A DNA stretch of 64,000 nt from positions 3,849,001-3,913,000 of the forward strand of contig WOAB01000589.1 in NCBI GenBank assembly GCA_027886185.1, read 5' to 3'. The number at the start of each line of letters is the position of its first letter. Within the stretch, counting starts at the first letter, position 1. This document shows, piece after piece, positions 21,785 to 33,615 of the stretch. This stretch comes from Rheum nobile. Taxonomy: Eukaryota; Streptophyta; Magnoliopsida; Caryophyllales; Polygonaceae. The position numbers and the translations under genes were made by a program. Under the pieces are notes generated by a model, which did not search any database, was not told the origin of the DNA, and was given only the letters and a program-made list of their open reading frames with translations.

Positions 21785-22391
21785 TTATGAAATTGCATGA
21801 TTGAAACTCTTTGATTTAAATTTAAGTTAACATTACATTATATAAATTGAAATTAGATTAGAATTAAAATTGTATATTTGATATTTGTTGATTGATATCA
21901 AATTAAATTGTATGGTTGAAAAATGAAATGATTTAAACTGAAATTGCTTGATATATATTATGAATTTAGAAAATGAAATTAGGATAAGATGAAATCATGA
22001 CTAATTTAGAAGAATATGAAATTAGGATTAAGTTAGAAGAAAGATGAAAATTAGAAAATATGAAATTAGGAATGATTTAAAAGAAAAAGAAATTAGAAGG
22101 AAAAATGAAATTTAGAAAATATGAAATTACGAATGATTTAGAAGGAAAAGAAATTCGAACAATATGAAATTTGATTCAGTTAGAAGAAAAAGAAATTAGA
22201 ATAATATGAAATTAGGAATTTAGGAATATATTATAGGACTATGAAATTAGGACTAATTGAGAAGGAAGAATATGAAATTATGAATTTAAGAATAAGTTAA
22301 AAGGAATACGAAATTTAAGAAATATTAATATTATTCACTTCGCTGTTAATATTCTATTGTCGAATAATAGAATGTTAGCCGCAGAATTGAT
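21785..22391 (+). other. AT-rich, GAAATTAGGA-rich part of the mobile-domain gene intron
   Basis: Degenerate repetition of GAAATTAGGA/AGAAGAAAAAG motifs over about 500 bp. It ends with an acceptor-like GTTAGCCGCAG at 22382-22391. No gene seen. Confidence 0.5.
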
Positions 22392-23000
22392 GAAATTATG
22401 ACCGCTGAGCGAGAGCGCACACCACGTTTAGCTGAGAAGATAGCTGCATCTGCGCGTCGACGGAGGGAGACCGATAGGTTGACACGGATGGATATGCTTG
22501 GTGAGGACGCGTCGGTTCCATCCGTGTCAGAGCCACATCGTGATGCCGAGCCCGAGGCCCACACGGAGGATCTTGTGGATGACTTACCGATTGGCGGCCA
22601 GTTACCGACATAGTCATCGACTGCTCCATTGGCTCCATCCGTGTCAGAGCCACGTCTTGAGGCCGAGCCTGAGGCCCAGTCTGAGGGATACGTGGAGCCA
22701 GATTTCTCGATGTACGAGGAGGACGGGTACGAGGATCGCGGTTATGAGGAGGACATTACTGATACAGCAAGGCAGTCACCCGCTCCCTCGATGGCTCCAC
22801 CGGCACAGGCACGGGCTCGCGCTGGTCGTAGATGAGGCCGACTGCATAGAGGTCAGCAGCATAGAGGTCGTCGGCCTCCACGCGCTCGTCCAACACACAC
22901 TGACCCAGAGCATGGATGACCTGGAGGTCTGATCGACATGACCGTTCTTACGGACTACCGTACCCACGTCGCGCGTTACATTTGGAGTGAGGAGAACTTG
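22392..23000 (+). pseudogene. MAIN-like plant-mobile-domain gene, exon 2 (truncated)
   Basis: After the acceptor, the frame encodes a charged linker with ASARRRRETDR, acidic repeats, and then PGGLIDMTVLTDYRTHVARY followed by IW, which matches the start of the plant mobile domain in MAIN-like proteins. In-frame stops occur at 22611-22613 (CAG to TAG), 22833-22835 (CGA to TGA) and near 22918. The domain ends abruptly near 22990, where sequence of the convergent transposase gene begins. These domains occur in host silencing factors and in transposons; this copy is dead. Confidence 0.65.
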
Positions 23001-26000
23001 GTCACCACGGGACCTACCCTTTCATATATCGCTTTGTTTTCCAACAACTCTTCCACAATCTCCATGCGAACTCTAGGGTAGTCACTTTGATCCATTCCCA
23101 TTTCCATAGCCAGGCTTCGATAGCCACAATGTCCATTTGCGAGTACGTCTTGAGCACGGCTAATGAAGGGAATCATGAAGTAGTCCACATTCTGTCTACC
23201 AAATCTCACCCCCTTATGAACCACGTCCAACTTCGGGAACTGTGGGACTTCATTTGTTGTCGAAGGTCCACTACTTGGCGGGGGCTCCTCCTGCTTGCTT
23301 TTACTTTTTCGGGGACAACCTCGGGATCGTAGGGGCTCATCCTCTTAGGTCCAGTTGTTGTTCTCGGACTCGTTGTACTCAATCCTCTTGTGTTCAATCA
23401 AGCTCGGATCCCGCTTCGTGGAATACTTGGCGCCGGTGGCGCCCTTCGGTCTTCCTTTTTGGACGACGGCTGTAGGCTCTTTCAGTATTGATTTATGCGG
23501 ATTTTCCATGTCATCGAACAACTCTAAGGCCTGATATTCAGTGTCTTCATTCAAATCACCCCTCCGACGTCTGTCATCCATCTCTCTCCACCTAGATTCC
23601 TTAGTAGATAGGGGTAATGTGTCATTTGTTTTCACCGTATCTATATTGTCAGAAACGCCTTCTCACACCACTTGCCTCCAAAAGAGGTGTATTTCACTCG
23701 ACATGATCGGAGTCGACGTGAAAATCGCATTAGCAATTCTGTGGATGCACGGAACCCCAAAGCAGTTTCTCCACCAATGATCAGTGCAATCTCTCAAAAT
23801 TATCCCTTGTACTAGAGCGTAATACATATCCAGCAAGATCTTCAAACACTTCTCGGTCACTCTATAAAATAGTGGGCCAAATATTCTTGTTGTTGGTTCC
23901 GGCAAATCATGCACTTCAACCGGCACTTTACAACGTGACATCTCCATTGTTTCCCTAACATTTACAACCTGATTTTCCAAAGCTTTGTGGATCCTCATAA
24001 TCAATCCGTTGAACCCGAACTGAGAGGATTCCAAGAAATCCTTCAAATTGTAATGGATACCCTCAACCCTAGTTATTAGTTTCTTCCTGCAACAGATCCC
24101 TTGAGTCGCCTCATAATCAATCCGTTGAACCCGAACTGAGAGGATTCCAAGAAATCCTTCAAATTGTAATGGATACCCTCAACCCTATTGCAAAAACAAA
24201 ATGTTATAAAGTAACATGTGCGTACAATATAATCCATACATATTAGTGTTTAAAATTACCTGTTTGTGGTTCTGGTGAAGAAATGAAGATGAACATCGGT
24301 CTAAGCTCTTACTTTATTCTCCTTGTACGGATTGAGCCACGTCTTCTCCACGTAGCCCACGAGCCCGTTGTGCCATTTTTTCCTCAACTCTTCGAGTCTC
24401 TTTTCATAGGATTCCTTCGTGCTCGACAAAAATAGCCCCCAACATTTTCCCGCAAATTTATCGGGTGTATCTTTCTCCTTCGTGACGCTAAGAGCATACG
24501 ATTCGATGTTGTGTTTTACATGCACCCAACACAAAAGGTGTTTCACCGTATCTCCAAAAACTATCTTGATTGCATTGATAAGAGCTTGTTCTCGATCGGT
24601 CACTATGGTCGTTGGATATTTTCCCACAAGCTCATATAATCTCAGTAACTCTTTCATCACAAAGGTGTAATGAAGTGTTTTCTCCCCCTTAGTAAACGCA
24701 AATGTAATGTTGAACGTCTTATCAGTGGATGAAAAATCAACCATCTCCACCAGAGACATGCCATACATGTGAGTGTATCACAACTTTAAAATAAATAACA
24801 TACAATAAGATAACATAATGATATATAATGAACACACACCTATTCATTTTGTATGTGATGTCGATAACAACCACGTAAGGGAACAACTTCAGTAGGTGCA
24901 GTGACTTCGGGTTAGCAAAGAATAAGATTTCCAATTCAGCAGGTGCAGTGACTCCGGGAACAACTTCAGCAGGTGCAGTGACTTTAGCAGGTGCAGTAGC
25001 CTTTTCTCTCAAAGTATACATTCTGTACTTCTCATCTCTAAGGTACCTTAGAGTCCACTAGATGACCGTTAACTCCCCACGATCCTCAGATTGAACTTTC
25101 TGTCGAAAGTTGTTAATTTGTTTGATAGATGTCACATTTTCGAGGAATTGCTTTCGCAACTCAGAAGAAATGGACCTTGGCGGCATGCGCATAGCGGACC
25201 ACCTCCTAACCAGCTTCTCCTGCTCCGGGGTCATTCGACCCATATATTCAAGACCAATCAAACTAGTCGGGAGCTCGTGGTTGTGGTATCTGCTACGCGA
25301 CATGAGCATCCATCTTTCTTTCTCTATTCCGACATCGTTTCTCAAACGGAATCCAACCAAGGAAAATGGGCATTGCTTCTTCTTTGTGTTAGTTCTGCCC
25401 CCTCGATATTTCTAGGTCTATAAGCACCGAAATTCTCGCACGTTAGCTTCACCCATGTAGGAGACGAACTTTGAGTGATTATAACCATCATCAATTCTCG
25501 ACCCTTCTCTTTAGCCCACTTTATCATTTCTTCAGGACTATCCCACACCAAGTCTACGGAAAACTCATCCGAGTAATGTCTCGTGCATACCTATTATTAA
25601 GTCAAAAGTAATCATTTCTTAATTTCCTATTTAACAAATAAATAGACTAAATTACTTCCTTAATATCTATTCAAAATAAAATGTACATTATTGCATTTAA
25701 TACTTATACTATGTCTAAAAAAATTTCTGAATCATCTATTCAATATCAAAACGTACTACGTATTTCAATTCAAAACAAAATTTACATATATTCATCACAT
25801 AAAGTATATGACATTTATATTGTTCAAACTATTCAAACTTGATGTCATAAATATCTATTCAAAATAAAATGTGATCAATTATCATAAAATGTCATAAATA
25901 TTTAAGTCAAAAACTTATACTAAATTCATATATCTATTCAAAAGGAAATGTACAATATAATGAAAAGTTTAATATACATACCTCTACATATTCGGTCTGA

Positions 26001-26023
26001 ACTGTCTCTTCAGAAGTTTTTGA
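22976..26023 (-). pseudogene. MULE transposase with FAR1-like, SWIM and OTU-like regions
   Basis: Start MSKTSEETVQTEYVEV at about 26023, first intron to about 25592. A FAR1-like N-terminal region (25590-25060) is broken by a one-base frameshift near 25400 and a TAG near 25061. Next come VVVIDITYKMNR (about 24850), PTTIVTDREQALINAI and CWVHVKHNIE (24301-24768), the expected acidic and His motifs of the MULE DDE domain. A SWIM-type finger NCFGVPCIHRIA follows near 23750, then KGRPKG and TKRDPSLIEH motifs, an AT-hook-like patch, and an OTU-like segment DVLANGHCGYRSLAMEMG (about 23130) with its Cys. The 3' end is missing. Transposase-OTU fusions are known in plants, but this copy is non-functional. 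Confidence 0.75.
23993..24186 (-). repeat. 78-bp direct duplication in the transposase pseudogene
   Basis: 23993-24070 and 24109-24186 share CCTCATAATCAATCCGTTGA and the following 58 bases, separated by 38 bp. It duplicates the start of one transposase exon (motif NLKDFLESSQFGFNG) and its upstream border. Confidence 0.85.
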
Positions 26024-26179
26024 CATTTTTGTGCAAAAACACGTTTTTTGAATTATGGAGATATTGAGAAAAATGGATGAATGAAAGGCTAGAAGATGCT
26101 TGATATATATAGTGTCAAAAATTCCAACGGTACAATTCCAACGGTCATAATTCAAAAAAGTGATCGTTGAAATTGTACC

Positions 26180-26500
26180 GTTGGGCACGAACTGAATTTG
26201 CATAGGCACGTATATATACTACGTGCACGTGCATGCCCAGTATGTATTTAGGCACGTAAATATTACACGTGCACGTGCATGTCCAGTATGCATTAGGCAC
26301 GTAATGTGTATACGTCCACGTGCATGTGCCCTCTATTTGTGCAATTTGGCACGTAAATGTAGTGCGTGCACATGTCAGCCACGTAAATGTATTACGTGCA
26401 CATGCCAACCTTGACACGTAAATGTAGTACGTGCACTTGCCAACCTTGGCACGCAATTGTTACACGTGCACGTGAATTGTATGTACGGACTCGTATTTTT
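26180..26500. repeat. Right subterminal GGCACGTA repeats of the MULE
   Basis: Six to eight degenerate units of roughly 35-60 bp with GGCACGTAAATGTAGTACGTG-type inverted pairs, each able to fold. Same motif family as at the left end. Confidence 0.75.
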
Positions 26501-26549
26501 AGTACGTGAATGTGCATTGTATAAATAGAAAATGTATTTAGCCACGGTG

Positions 26550-26557
26550 ATTTTATA
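26550..26557 (+). repeat. Right TSD of the MULE
   Basis: ATTTTATA, matching 19492-19499. Confidence 0.65.
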
Positions 26558-26558
26558 T

Positions 26559-29500
26559 CTGATGAGTGATGAGTTATCAGGTTAACTAAAAAAAACTTTA
26601 TTTTCTATTTTTGGGGGGGTTCAAAACCAAAAGAACGTTTCCTCATACATAAAACTCCTCCTCAAATAAACCGTTTCGACGGATGTTCTCTTAACTTACG
26701 ACTTATGGGAAATATAATAATTGGCGATGCACCCATAAACCCATTAAAAAACATTATAAAGTGAACAAGTGATCAAATTCAAGCTCAGAATAAGTTCTAA
26801 CTAAACATAAAATCTGAACTTTAATATATAGACCTTCAAAATAAATCTATGAACTTTTATACAGACTATATATATGTTACATTTTATCTACTTGCTATCT
26901 TTCCAAATCGGTAGGCTCTATATTATAATTGTCTGTTGTCACAAAAAACAAAGGGCAGCAATGGGACACCTTTCTCGATCTTCACGGGTTCGCACTTGTG
27001 ACTTGGTTGTGTAGAGTGAAATAAAATAAAGATTTGTTTGGATCCCAAAAATTCCAAACAACACAGACGTGGAAACAAATAATTGAAATTCAAAGCTAGG
27101 TCCTCACTTTCCTCCCTCTCGAGTCTCTCAAATCTATATATAATTATGTAAAATATAATTCTATACCATTAATGCTCATCTTCTTAAATAATAGAGAATC
27201 TAATTTATTTTATTTTTTTAATAAATCTACTCATGACATCATTTAATCACAAAACTATATTTTATCATAAAAATAGAGTATAACTAATACAAAATTAGCA
27301 TTCAAATGTAGATGAAATCCAAAACTAACATTATTCATGTGGAGACTCTTCACATGTAATAAGAATCTATATAATATAAAATAGAGTTTTTTACCATAAA
27401 TGTCTCTCCTCTTGATTACACTTTAGAAGTATGAAGTATCACACATAGAAGAAAGAGTTTTGCCTAAATAACAACATATAAAATATAAAATGTTATACTC
27501 CTAATTCTAATATAATTATATTTGTATAAATAGAATATTTTCGATAAATAGTTACTCCTAATTCTAATATAATCTCTCTAATTATATATCTGTATAAATA
27601 TAAGATTTTTGGTAAATATTTACTCACTTACACCTTAAAAATATCACACGTATAATCAAATTTATTTCCAAAAAAGAGTTTTGGGCTATACGATAATTTA
27701 CAATCCATTATAATCTATATCTTCTCTTATATACAAACCCTTTTAATTATTAAATCACCGCCACAACCACCATTATCAGCATAAATACCATTATAATACC
27801 CATATCATAGACGAAAATGTTATCACGTACATAATGTTTTTTTACGTTGATAACTTAGATCATAAATTTGATTCGAATTTAAAATTTGATACATTTTTTC
27901 ACCTGGTATAATTATTCATGTTACTTTTTCTCTATATCTATCTATATATCTATATATAATAGAGTTTTTGACAATGAATGCTCATTTACTTAGCCTATAA
28001 ATTAAACAATTTTGATTAGTAATAAACAATTTTAATTAGTATGCTAAAAAACTACAAATGTTATTATAAAGTAGAATTTTAGTTAGTATTAAACTATTTC
28101 AGTTAGTATAAATATATGCATTATATGTATACAATGCTCAAAATTAACTAAAACCTCGGAATAAAAAACATCATGCAATATACGATTAACAATAAGGACA
28201 TAAATTTAAATAGTCATTTCGGATAAATGAATCCAATAGAAGAATTTGAAGACACATTTTGGGTCAAAGGTTGTATATCTAAGTTTGGGTCATTCATCAT
28301 ATGTTAGTATATCTAATTCTAGGTCAAGCAGCATAATTGAATTTTGTAATCAACTTAATATTGGTTAGAATTAGAGGGTTCCAAGTGTGTAGTACATTTT
28401 TCTTCTTCTTTTTCATAATTGAAACATGTAGATATATGGGACAAGAATACGTACTATAATCAATTAATTGATAATTAAAATAATGGTCCTTATTAATTTA
28501 GATAGAAAATGTTTCATTTTGATTGGTTAAAATAATAGAGTCTGTTCATATGTTCAAACCGCTTCATGTGTTTTCATTCTATATATTAGCCCATTTAATA
28601 AGATTGATTAATAATTATATGGTATATTGTTACGAGAATCTCTTGACGCCATTACATTCATGAACAATTTCAAATCAAATGCATAATATTACATATAATT
28701 TCGGGAACTATTTTTTCATCCATGCCCTACATTCCCATATCCTGCCCCATGTTCCTTTGATTGTTTTTATCTACATCAAATTCATCCTTTTGCTTCTCCT
28801 TTCTATTTTCATATATTTTGTTCTGATTTGAAAGTCATGCCCAAATTGTTGATGTTTTACTGAATAAACCAACATTTGGCAAGTTTGTACTCCATTTTCT
28901 AATTAATTTTAATAAACTAATCCTTATTTATGCCTTATTTGCATAAGTACTCTACAAACGAGACTATAGTGCAAACTCGAATTAGATCATTACTATTCTC
29001 TTCTCGATCTCCGGTTTTTTGGGCTATGAATTTCGGTATGAACGGTGTCGATTGTAATCAAGTTAAATGTATTTTATAAAATATTTAAATCAATTTTTTG
29101 ATAGATTATATATCGTATAATTTGATAATTTTCACATTATGAAATTGAAAATATAATTTTGTATGCACTATCTATGAGAAATTTCAAAAAAAAAACCGAA
29201 GTCAATTGAAATTTATTTATTCCCCATTTAAGGAAAAAATTTAATTACTTCACTTTCCTAATAGCTTTATAGCTTACAATAATAAATTCAACTAATAGAT
29301 TGAAATGACATTTGCTAAATTGGAAGGAGAAATTAGAAAAAAAAACAAAATAAATAAACCCTTAAAATAAACAAGATCATGCAATATATGATTAATAATT
29401 ATAAACAATGATACAAATTAACCTTTCATCTTGGTTTTATTATTTCATACTTTTTTTCTACACAAACATTTTCCCTCTATGTAGTTTACTATACATGTAC

Positions 29501-29864
29501 TTGACCATTATATTCGAACCCAATTTACTCGAATAATTAAATCTAATAGATGTATTGAAGACTCATTTTGTAAGTCATTGGCACACATTCTCTAATTATC
29601 CCATGTGCATTTTTGTTATATTGATACAAATATGATAAAATAAAGAAAAAACTCTTAATATATAATTGTTTATAAAGATAACTAGAATAGTAGAATTGAT
29701 TTGTAAAACTTTAACACCAACTCACGAGTAAAAGCAATTATAATTTTTTAATCTTCATTTAAAGACTATAAATAAAACATTAATAAAACAAAATCATATG
29801 CACATGCATGTTCACTAGTACTGCTAACTGTGAGAGAGAAGATTTATGCCGCAACTGGAACTTA
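26559..29864. other. AT-rich intergenic region without genes
   Basis: 3.3 kb, very AT-rich, no convincing open frame on either strand. Three places (about 27134, 27366 and 27947) carry a related TCTATATATAAT...AGAGTTTTT motif resembling Helitron 5' ends, but no matching CTAG hairpin end was found. Otherwise I see nothing. Confidence 0.6.
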
Positions 29865-29966
29865 AGGTGCGTTTGGATTTCCCAAAATAATGCATTAAAA
29901 TACATTATCTTACATTAAATCATCAATTTAATGCAATGCATTATTTTAGGAATCCAAACTCACCCT
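29865..29966. mobile_element. MITE-like element (about 102 bp)
   Basis: Begins AGGTGCGTTTGGATTTCCC and ends with the inverted form GGAATCCAAACTCACCCT. The inverted arms of about 35 bp include AAAATAATGCATT on both sides. GGTGCGTTTGGAT termini are common in plant MITEs. The TSD could not be resolved. Confidence 0.65.
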
Positions 29967-30560
29967 ATTACTAGTCAATTAATTGCAGAAATAACATTTT
30001 TTGAGGCAATAATATTATTCGCTTCTGGTGTTCCCAGCTAGCGTTGCAGCTAATTGTTCTAAACAATCTCAAAATTTGCTGGCCAACAACATACGACTAT
30101 TAGATTCGCTAACAGTTGATCAACAGCCCACTAGAATACATTTTCAGCCAATAAAATCACTTTTCACATAAGTCTGGACTCCAGAAATCTATAGTTTCAT
30201 CAATTAGTAGAACAATCATTTAGGTTCTCACATATCTATGAATTATGAGTTGGCAAATGTCCAAACCCGCCTATAAACATTTCATATATATCAGGATGTG
30301 GATCAACAAAATTTGGACAGTTTCTAGGCTTATTTTTGACAGGCTACAGGTGTAGCATGTGTGCACGACTACTACAAGTACATGAAACAATAAATAAAGT
30401 CATCTCCCTCCTGCATAACATTAACACCCTCGCCATAATACTAAAAACTACTTCCCCGCGCGCGCGGGTAGTTGAAGCTCACGCGTCCAAACTCCCATTT
30501 ACATGCAGAACAGAGCACATCTCCAAGTCCAACATTAAAGAAGGCCAAGGCAAAAGCAAA
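29967..30560 (+). other. 5' flank of the coiled-coil gene
   Basis: About 600 bp upstream of the proposed ATG. It contains a CGCGCGCGCGGG tract near 30458. The frame is open upstream of the ATG back to about 30336 but does not look coding. No clear TATA box identified. Confidence 0.4.
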
Positions 30561-31280
30561 ATGGGAATGTGTCCAAGCAAGAGAAACAGAAGCAGTAGCT
30601 ACTCTGTGAGTGAGAAAGAGTACAAGAAGCTGGTGCACAAGGTGAGCCTTCTCCAGAAGGAGATAAAGGAGATGATGAGCCAAAGGGAGGAGGAGAGCAA
30701 GCAAGAAGTCGTGGCGTCCACGCACAAGGAGGCGGAGTGGAAGAGGGAGCGCAAGAAGATGAGGGAGGAGATCAGGAGGCTTAGGAGGAGTTTGAAGGAG
30801 GTGGGGATGGCGGGTGAGGGCGAGGCCGAGGAGGCGGCCTTGAGAGATGAGGCTGTGGACAAGTGGAAGATGCTTTATCTTGCTATCAAGGCTGAGTTGG
30901 ATGATCTTATCCAGAGGACACACCAAGGTACACATTTCACATTATGTTACAAAAAAGGACTGCCTAATTAGCTTTTGGTATTATAAAACAATGGCATTCA
31001 TCATTGATTCCAATTTCAGTCGTATAATTACTCACATTATCCAGACAATTTTGTGAATACAGGAGGAGCATTTTACTGGAAAGCAGAGGAAGAGGACTTC
31101 ATGGAAGACATACGGAGAGAATTGAAGGCAAAGGAGGAAACAATTGAGGTCCTACGAGCGCAGTTAACTTCAATGGAGCAAGAAGAGTGCAGGAGGAATA
31201 GAGAAGTGGACATACTGAGGCAGAGCTTGAAAATCATGAGCAGCAAGAAGAAGGCTGCTGCTCCAAAGTATGCTTGTTGA
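30561..31280 (+). CDS. Coiled-coil protein with possible N-myristoylation site
   Basis: Two exons, 30561-30927 and 31063-31280, joined by a 135-bp GT-AG intron (donor AAG|GTACAC, acceptor AATACAG|GAGG), giving 194 aa. The protein starts MGMCPSKRNR: Gly2 and Cys4 fit a dual N-myristoylation/palmitoylation signal, suggesting membrane attachment. A Ser-rich stretch follows, then almost continuous charged heptads (about residues 20-60, 65-95 and 130-185; KEYKKLVHKVSLLQKEI, FMEDIRRELKAKEETIEVLR) predicting long coiled coils. No enzymatic domain. Both exons stay open across the splice and the coding bias is GC-richer than the flanks, so I judge it a real host gene. I do not recognise a named family. 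Confidence 0.75.
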
Positions 31281-31853
31281 ACAGGCTGTCCCCAAGTTGG
31301 TACCTGTGAAGACGAAAACATTGCCTATATTCAGTAACAAACAAGTCTTCTAGTGTGTAATGTCGTTCTTGCTTTGGTGTTTTTTTCCCCATCATGCACA
31401 AGTAATCACCGTATAAAGATAACTACTGGTTTCCTAGAGGGTGTTCGTTTAGGTAAGCACCGGGTATTGACTAGGAAGACCAAAGGCGGCCAACCACTGT
31501 ACTCAAGTGCCTGAAAGTGTTTCCTGAACACTTCTTAGCACAAACATGTGAATGTTTATAACATTTTACTGTAGACACGTGCACTTTGCATTAAAATATT
31601 TCTTATTCTACGTGTACTAGAGATGCTGCTCAGTTCCCCTCAAGAAAAAAAGATGCTGCTAGTCATGTGAGGTGGATAAACAATTGCAGGCGAAGTGGAG
31701 AGCTGACTCAAGAGCAACATCAGCTCAAATGAATAAAGTAAAACAAAAAGACGCATGAAAATGGAACCAAAAATTGGCCAACCAGTCAAGCCCAGCTCAA
31801 CGGATCAGGTAGGATGTGTGGAAGACTGGTAGTGAAAGTCACAACAAGCCTGG
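31281..31853 (+). other. 3' flank of the coiled-coil gene up to the retroelement
   Basis: Probably holds the 3' UTR. No other gene, repeat or clear transposon recognised before the Tat-element TSD at 31849. Confidence 0.4.
31849..31853 (+). repeat. Left TSD of the Tat gypsy element
   Basis: CCTGG directly before the 5' LTR; the same 5 bp follow the 3' LTR at 42862-42866. Confidence 0.8.
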
Positions 31854-32613
31854 TGTGGGGGTCAGATTTAAACGAGCAACGGACACGCGAAGACCCAGAC
31901 GCTAGCATTCGGGCCTTGACATATTCGTGGGCCGCGTCGAGTAAGAAGAAAGCCCATGAAGAGAATGAAGTGGCCCATCAGCAAGAGGGACATGTGGCAG
32001 CTTGAGAAAGGGAGGACCACCTCTATAAATGCCCCTCATTTGGAGAGAGAATGGGATCTTTTTGGACAATTCGGTTAGAGGAGAGAGAAAATCAGTTAGA
32101 GCACTCGATTGGAAGCTCTCCTTTCTTCTTCTTCTCCAAGCAACAACTCCAAAAAACCAGAGAGAATCAGCGAGATTGAGAGCAATTTTAGCCAAGCTTC
32201 CTTCATTCTTTACTGCCTTTCTGCTGCTCTTTCTTGTTCGTGAACCCTTTACTAACTTGAGCGTTGGAGAGCCCCCTCCCGGGGAAGCCATCTCCGGGGC
32301 GTTTTCAGGTGAACCCGACGTCCAAAAAGGCAGGCGGAGCTCAGGAGAAGCTGTCGGCGATCTGGAAGAGAGTGGAGGAAGAACATCAGCGCCAGAATTG
32401 GAACACGAAGCCAGAGATCCCATCCAAAGCGAAGTAAGGAGCAGGAGTGCCAGCACCAAAGTTGAAGCCAGTAGCTAGAGATCTCGTCCCACGCGAAGCA
32501 AATTACAAGTCCAAGCAGCTAAGGACATCCCCGAAAATACAAATCAAGAGAAATCCGGACCAAAGGAGTGTTGGCCTTTGGTTTCTTCACGAAGGTTGAA
32601 CCAGAATTCAACA
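31854..32613 (+). mobile_element. 5' LTR of the Tat element
   Basis: Starts TGTGGGGGTC and ends TTCAACA, 760 bp. TATA box CTATAAATG at 32023-32031. The part from about 31958 onward matches the 3' LTR with scattered differences. Confidence 0.85.
32024..32030 (+). promoter_or_regulatory. TATA box of the 5' LTR
   Basis: TATAAAT within CCACCTCTATAAATGCCCC; the same context is conserved in the 3' LTR at 42268-42274. Confidence 0.7.
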
Positions 32614-32633
32614 TTGGGGCCGACCGTGGGGAA
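32614..32633 (+). promoter_or_regulatory. Primer-binding site of the Tat element
   Basis: TTGGGGCCGACCGTGGGGAA directly follows the LTR. It resembles the TTGGCGCCG...GTGGGGAA primer-binding sites common in Tat elements, with a few changes. Confidence 0.6.
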
Positions 32634-32664
32634 GTCCTCGCGCAGCTAGGTCCAGCAAACAACG

Positions 32665-33615
32665 ATGATAGTAGAACACGAAGATCTACCCGTAGGAGCT
32701 CAAGAGGAGATGCAATCTCATCGCCAAACGCCTGGGAATCACCCGCGAGAGGTGGTCCTGAGTGAAGAAGAGTGGGAGCAATTCCGCCAATTCCAGGAAT
32801 GGTAGAGGGTCCGCCAAGAGCACCCACCGCAGGCGCCTGCTCCTCCTCCGCGCTAACCCGAACGCACGCCCCAAGAGTCATATGTCGCCGAAGAGCCACA
32901 CGAAGGGTATGGGGAGAGGCTGCCAGCCAATCAAGTGCCAGTCACTCACGAACCTCCCCGATACATGCCGCGGCGGGAGCCCTATCGAAGGCCCTACGCG
33001 AACTTTGTGCCGTAGTACTACCCGGAATATCCAGCTCCAGAATTCCCCTTGGCACTCTTTGGGTCCATGGCCTTTGCGGACCATATACTGCTCGTACCGC
33101 CACCTCCAGGCTTCAAGATCCCGACGTTCAAGGAATACACAGGGGAAGATGATCCTAGAGACCACTTGTCTCGATTCTAGTATACTATGCTCATGAGCAA
33201 GGCAGACGAACCCACCATGTGCAAATGCTTCCCTAACACTCTCGTGGGGCCGGCTCTAACCTGGATGATAAGTCTCCCTGCGAAGAGCATCAGTGGCTTT
33301 CAGCAACTCGTAGACTCTCTCCTAGCGCACTTCGGATGCTCGCAGAAGAGAAAGCTCAGCATGCAAGAGGTCATGAACGTTCGACAGCGCAAGGGTGACT
33401 CTCTTGCATCTTTCGTGAAGAGGTTCACCACGGAGGTGGTCTAGGCGCATGACTTCGATGAGAAGGTCGCGCGGATGGCCTTCATCCAGGGGCTCCGAAA
33501 CGGTGCCTTTAAACTCCACGCGTGAAAGAAGCCTCCCACATCGTACACTAAGCTGCTTGAGAAGGCCAACCAGCACATAATCGCGGAGGATTTGGCCAGG
33601 GGGAACATCCACGAA
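32665..33615 (+). pseudogene. Tat element gag
   Basis: From ATG 32665 (MIVEHEDLPVG), after several stops, the capsid region PPPPGFKIPTFKEYTGEDDP, KCFPNTLVGPALTWM and MNVRQRKGDSLASFVKRF (about 33105-33440) is clearly a retrotransposon gag domain. In-frame stops lie near 32806, 32857, 33016, 33178, 33442 and 33523; several are CAG-to-TAG or TGG-to-TGA type. Confidence 0.8.

Larger units (their letters stand above)
19500..26549 (-). mobile_element. MULE DNA transposon carrying transposase and mobile-domain pseudogenes (about 7.05 kb)
   Basis: Left end GGGTACTGCTATATACATTT and the reverse complement of the right end CACCGTGGCTAAATACATTT align as degenerate terminal inverted repeats over about 28 bp (core TATACATTTTCTA). 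An 8-bp TSD flanks them. Inside, both subterminal zones contain hairpin-forming GGCACGTA repeats. The minus strand encodes a FAR1/MULE-type transposase with SWIM and OTU regions, and the plus strand a MAIN-like mobile-domain protein. The two genes converge and meet near 22990, each lacking its 3' end. Both are decayed. A foldback element is nested at 20508-21775. Confidence 0.75.

Noticed and set aside
29800..29830. Helitron 3' end at a CACTAGT motif
   Set aside because: No GC-rich hairpin precedes the CTAG and no paired 5' end is clear.
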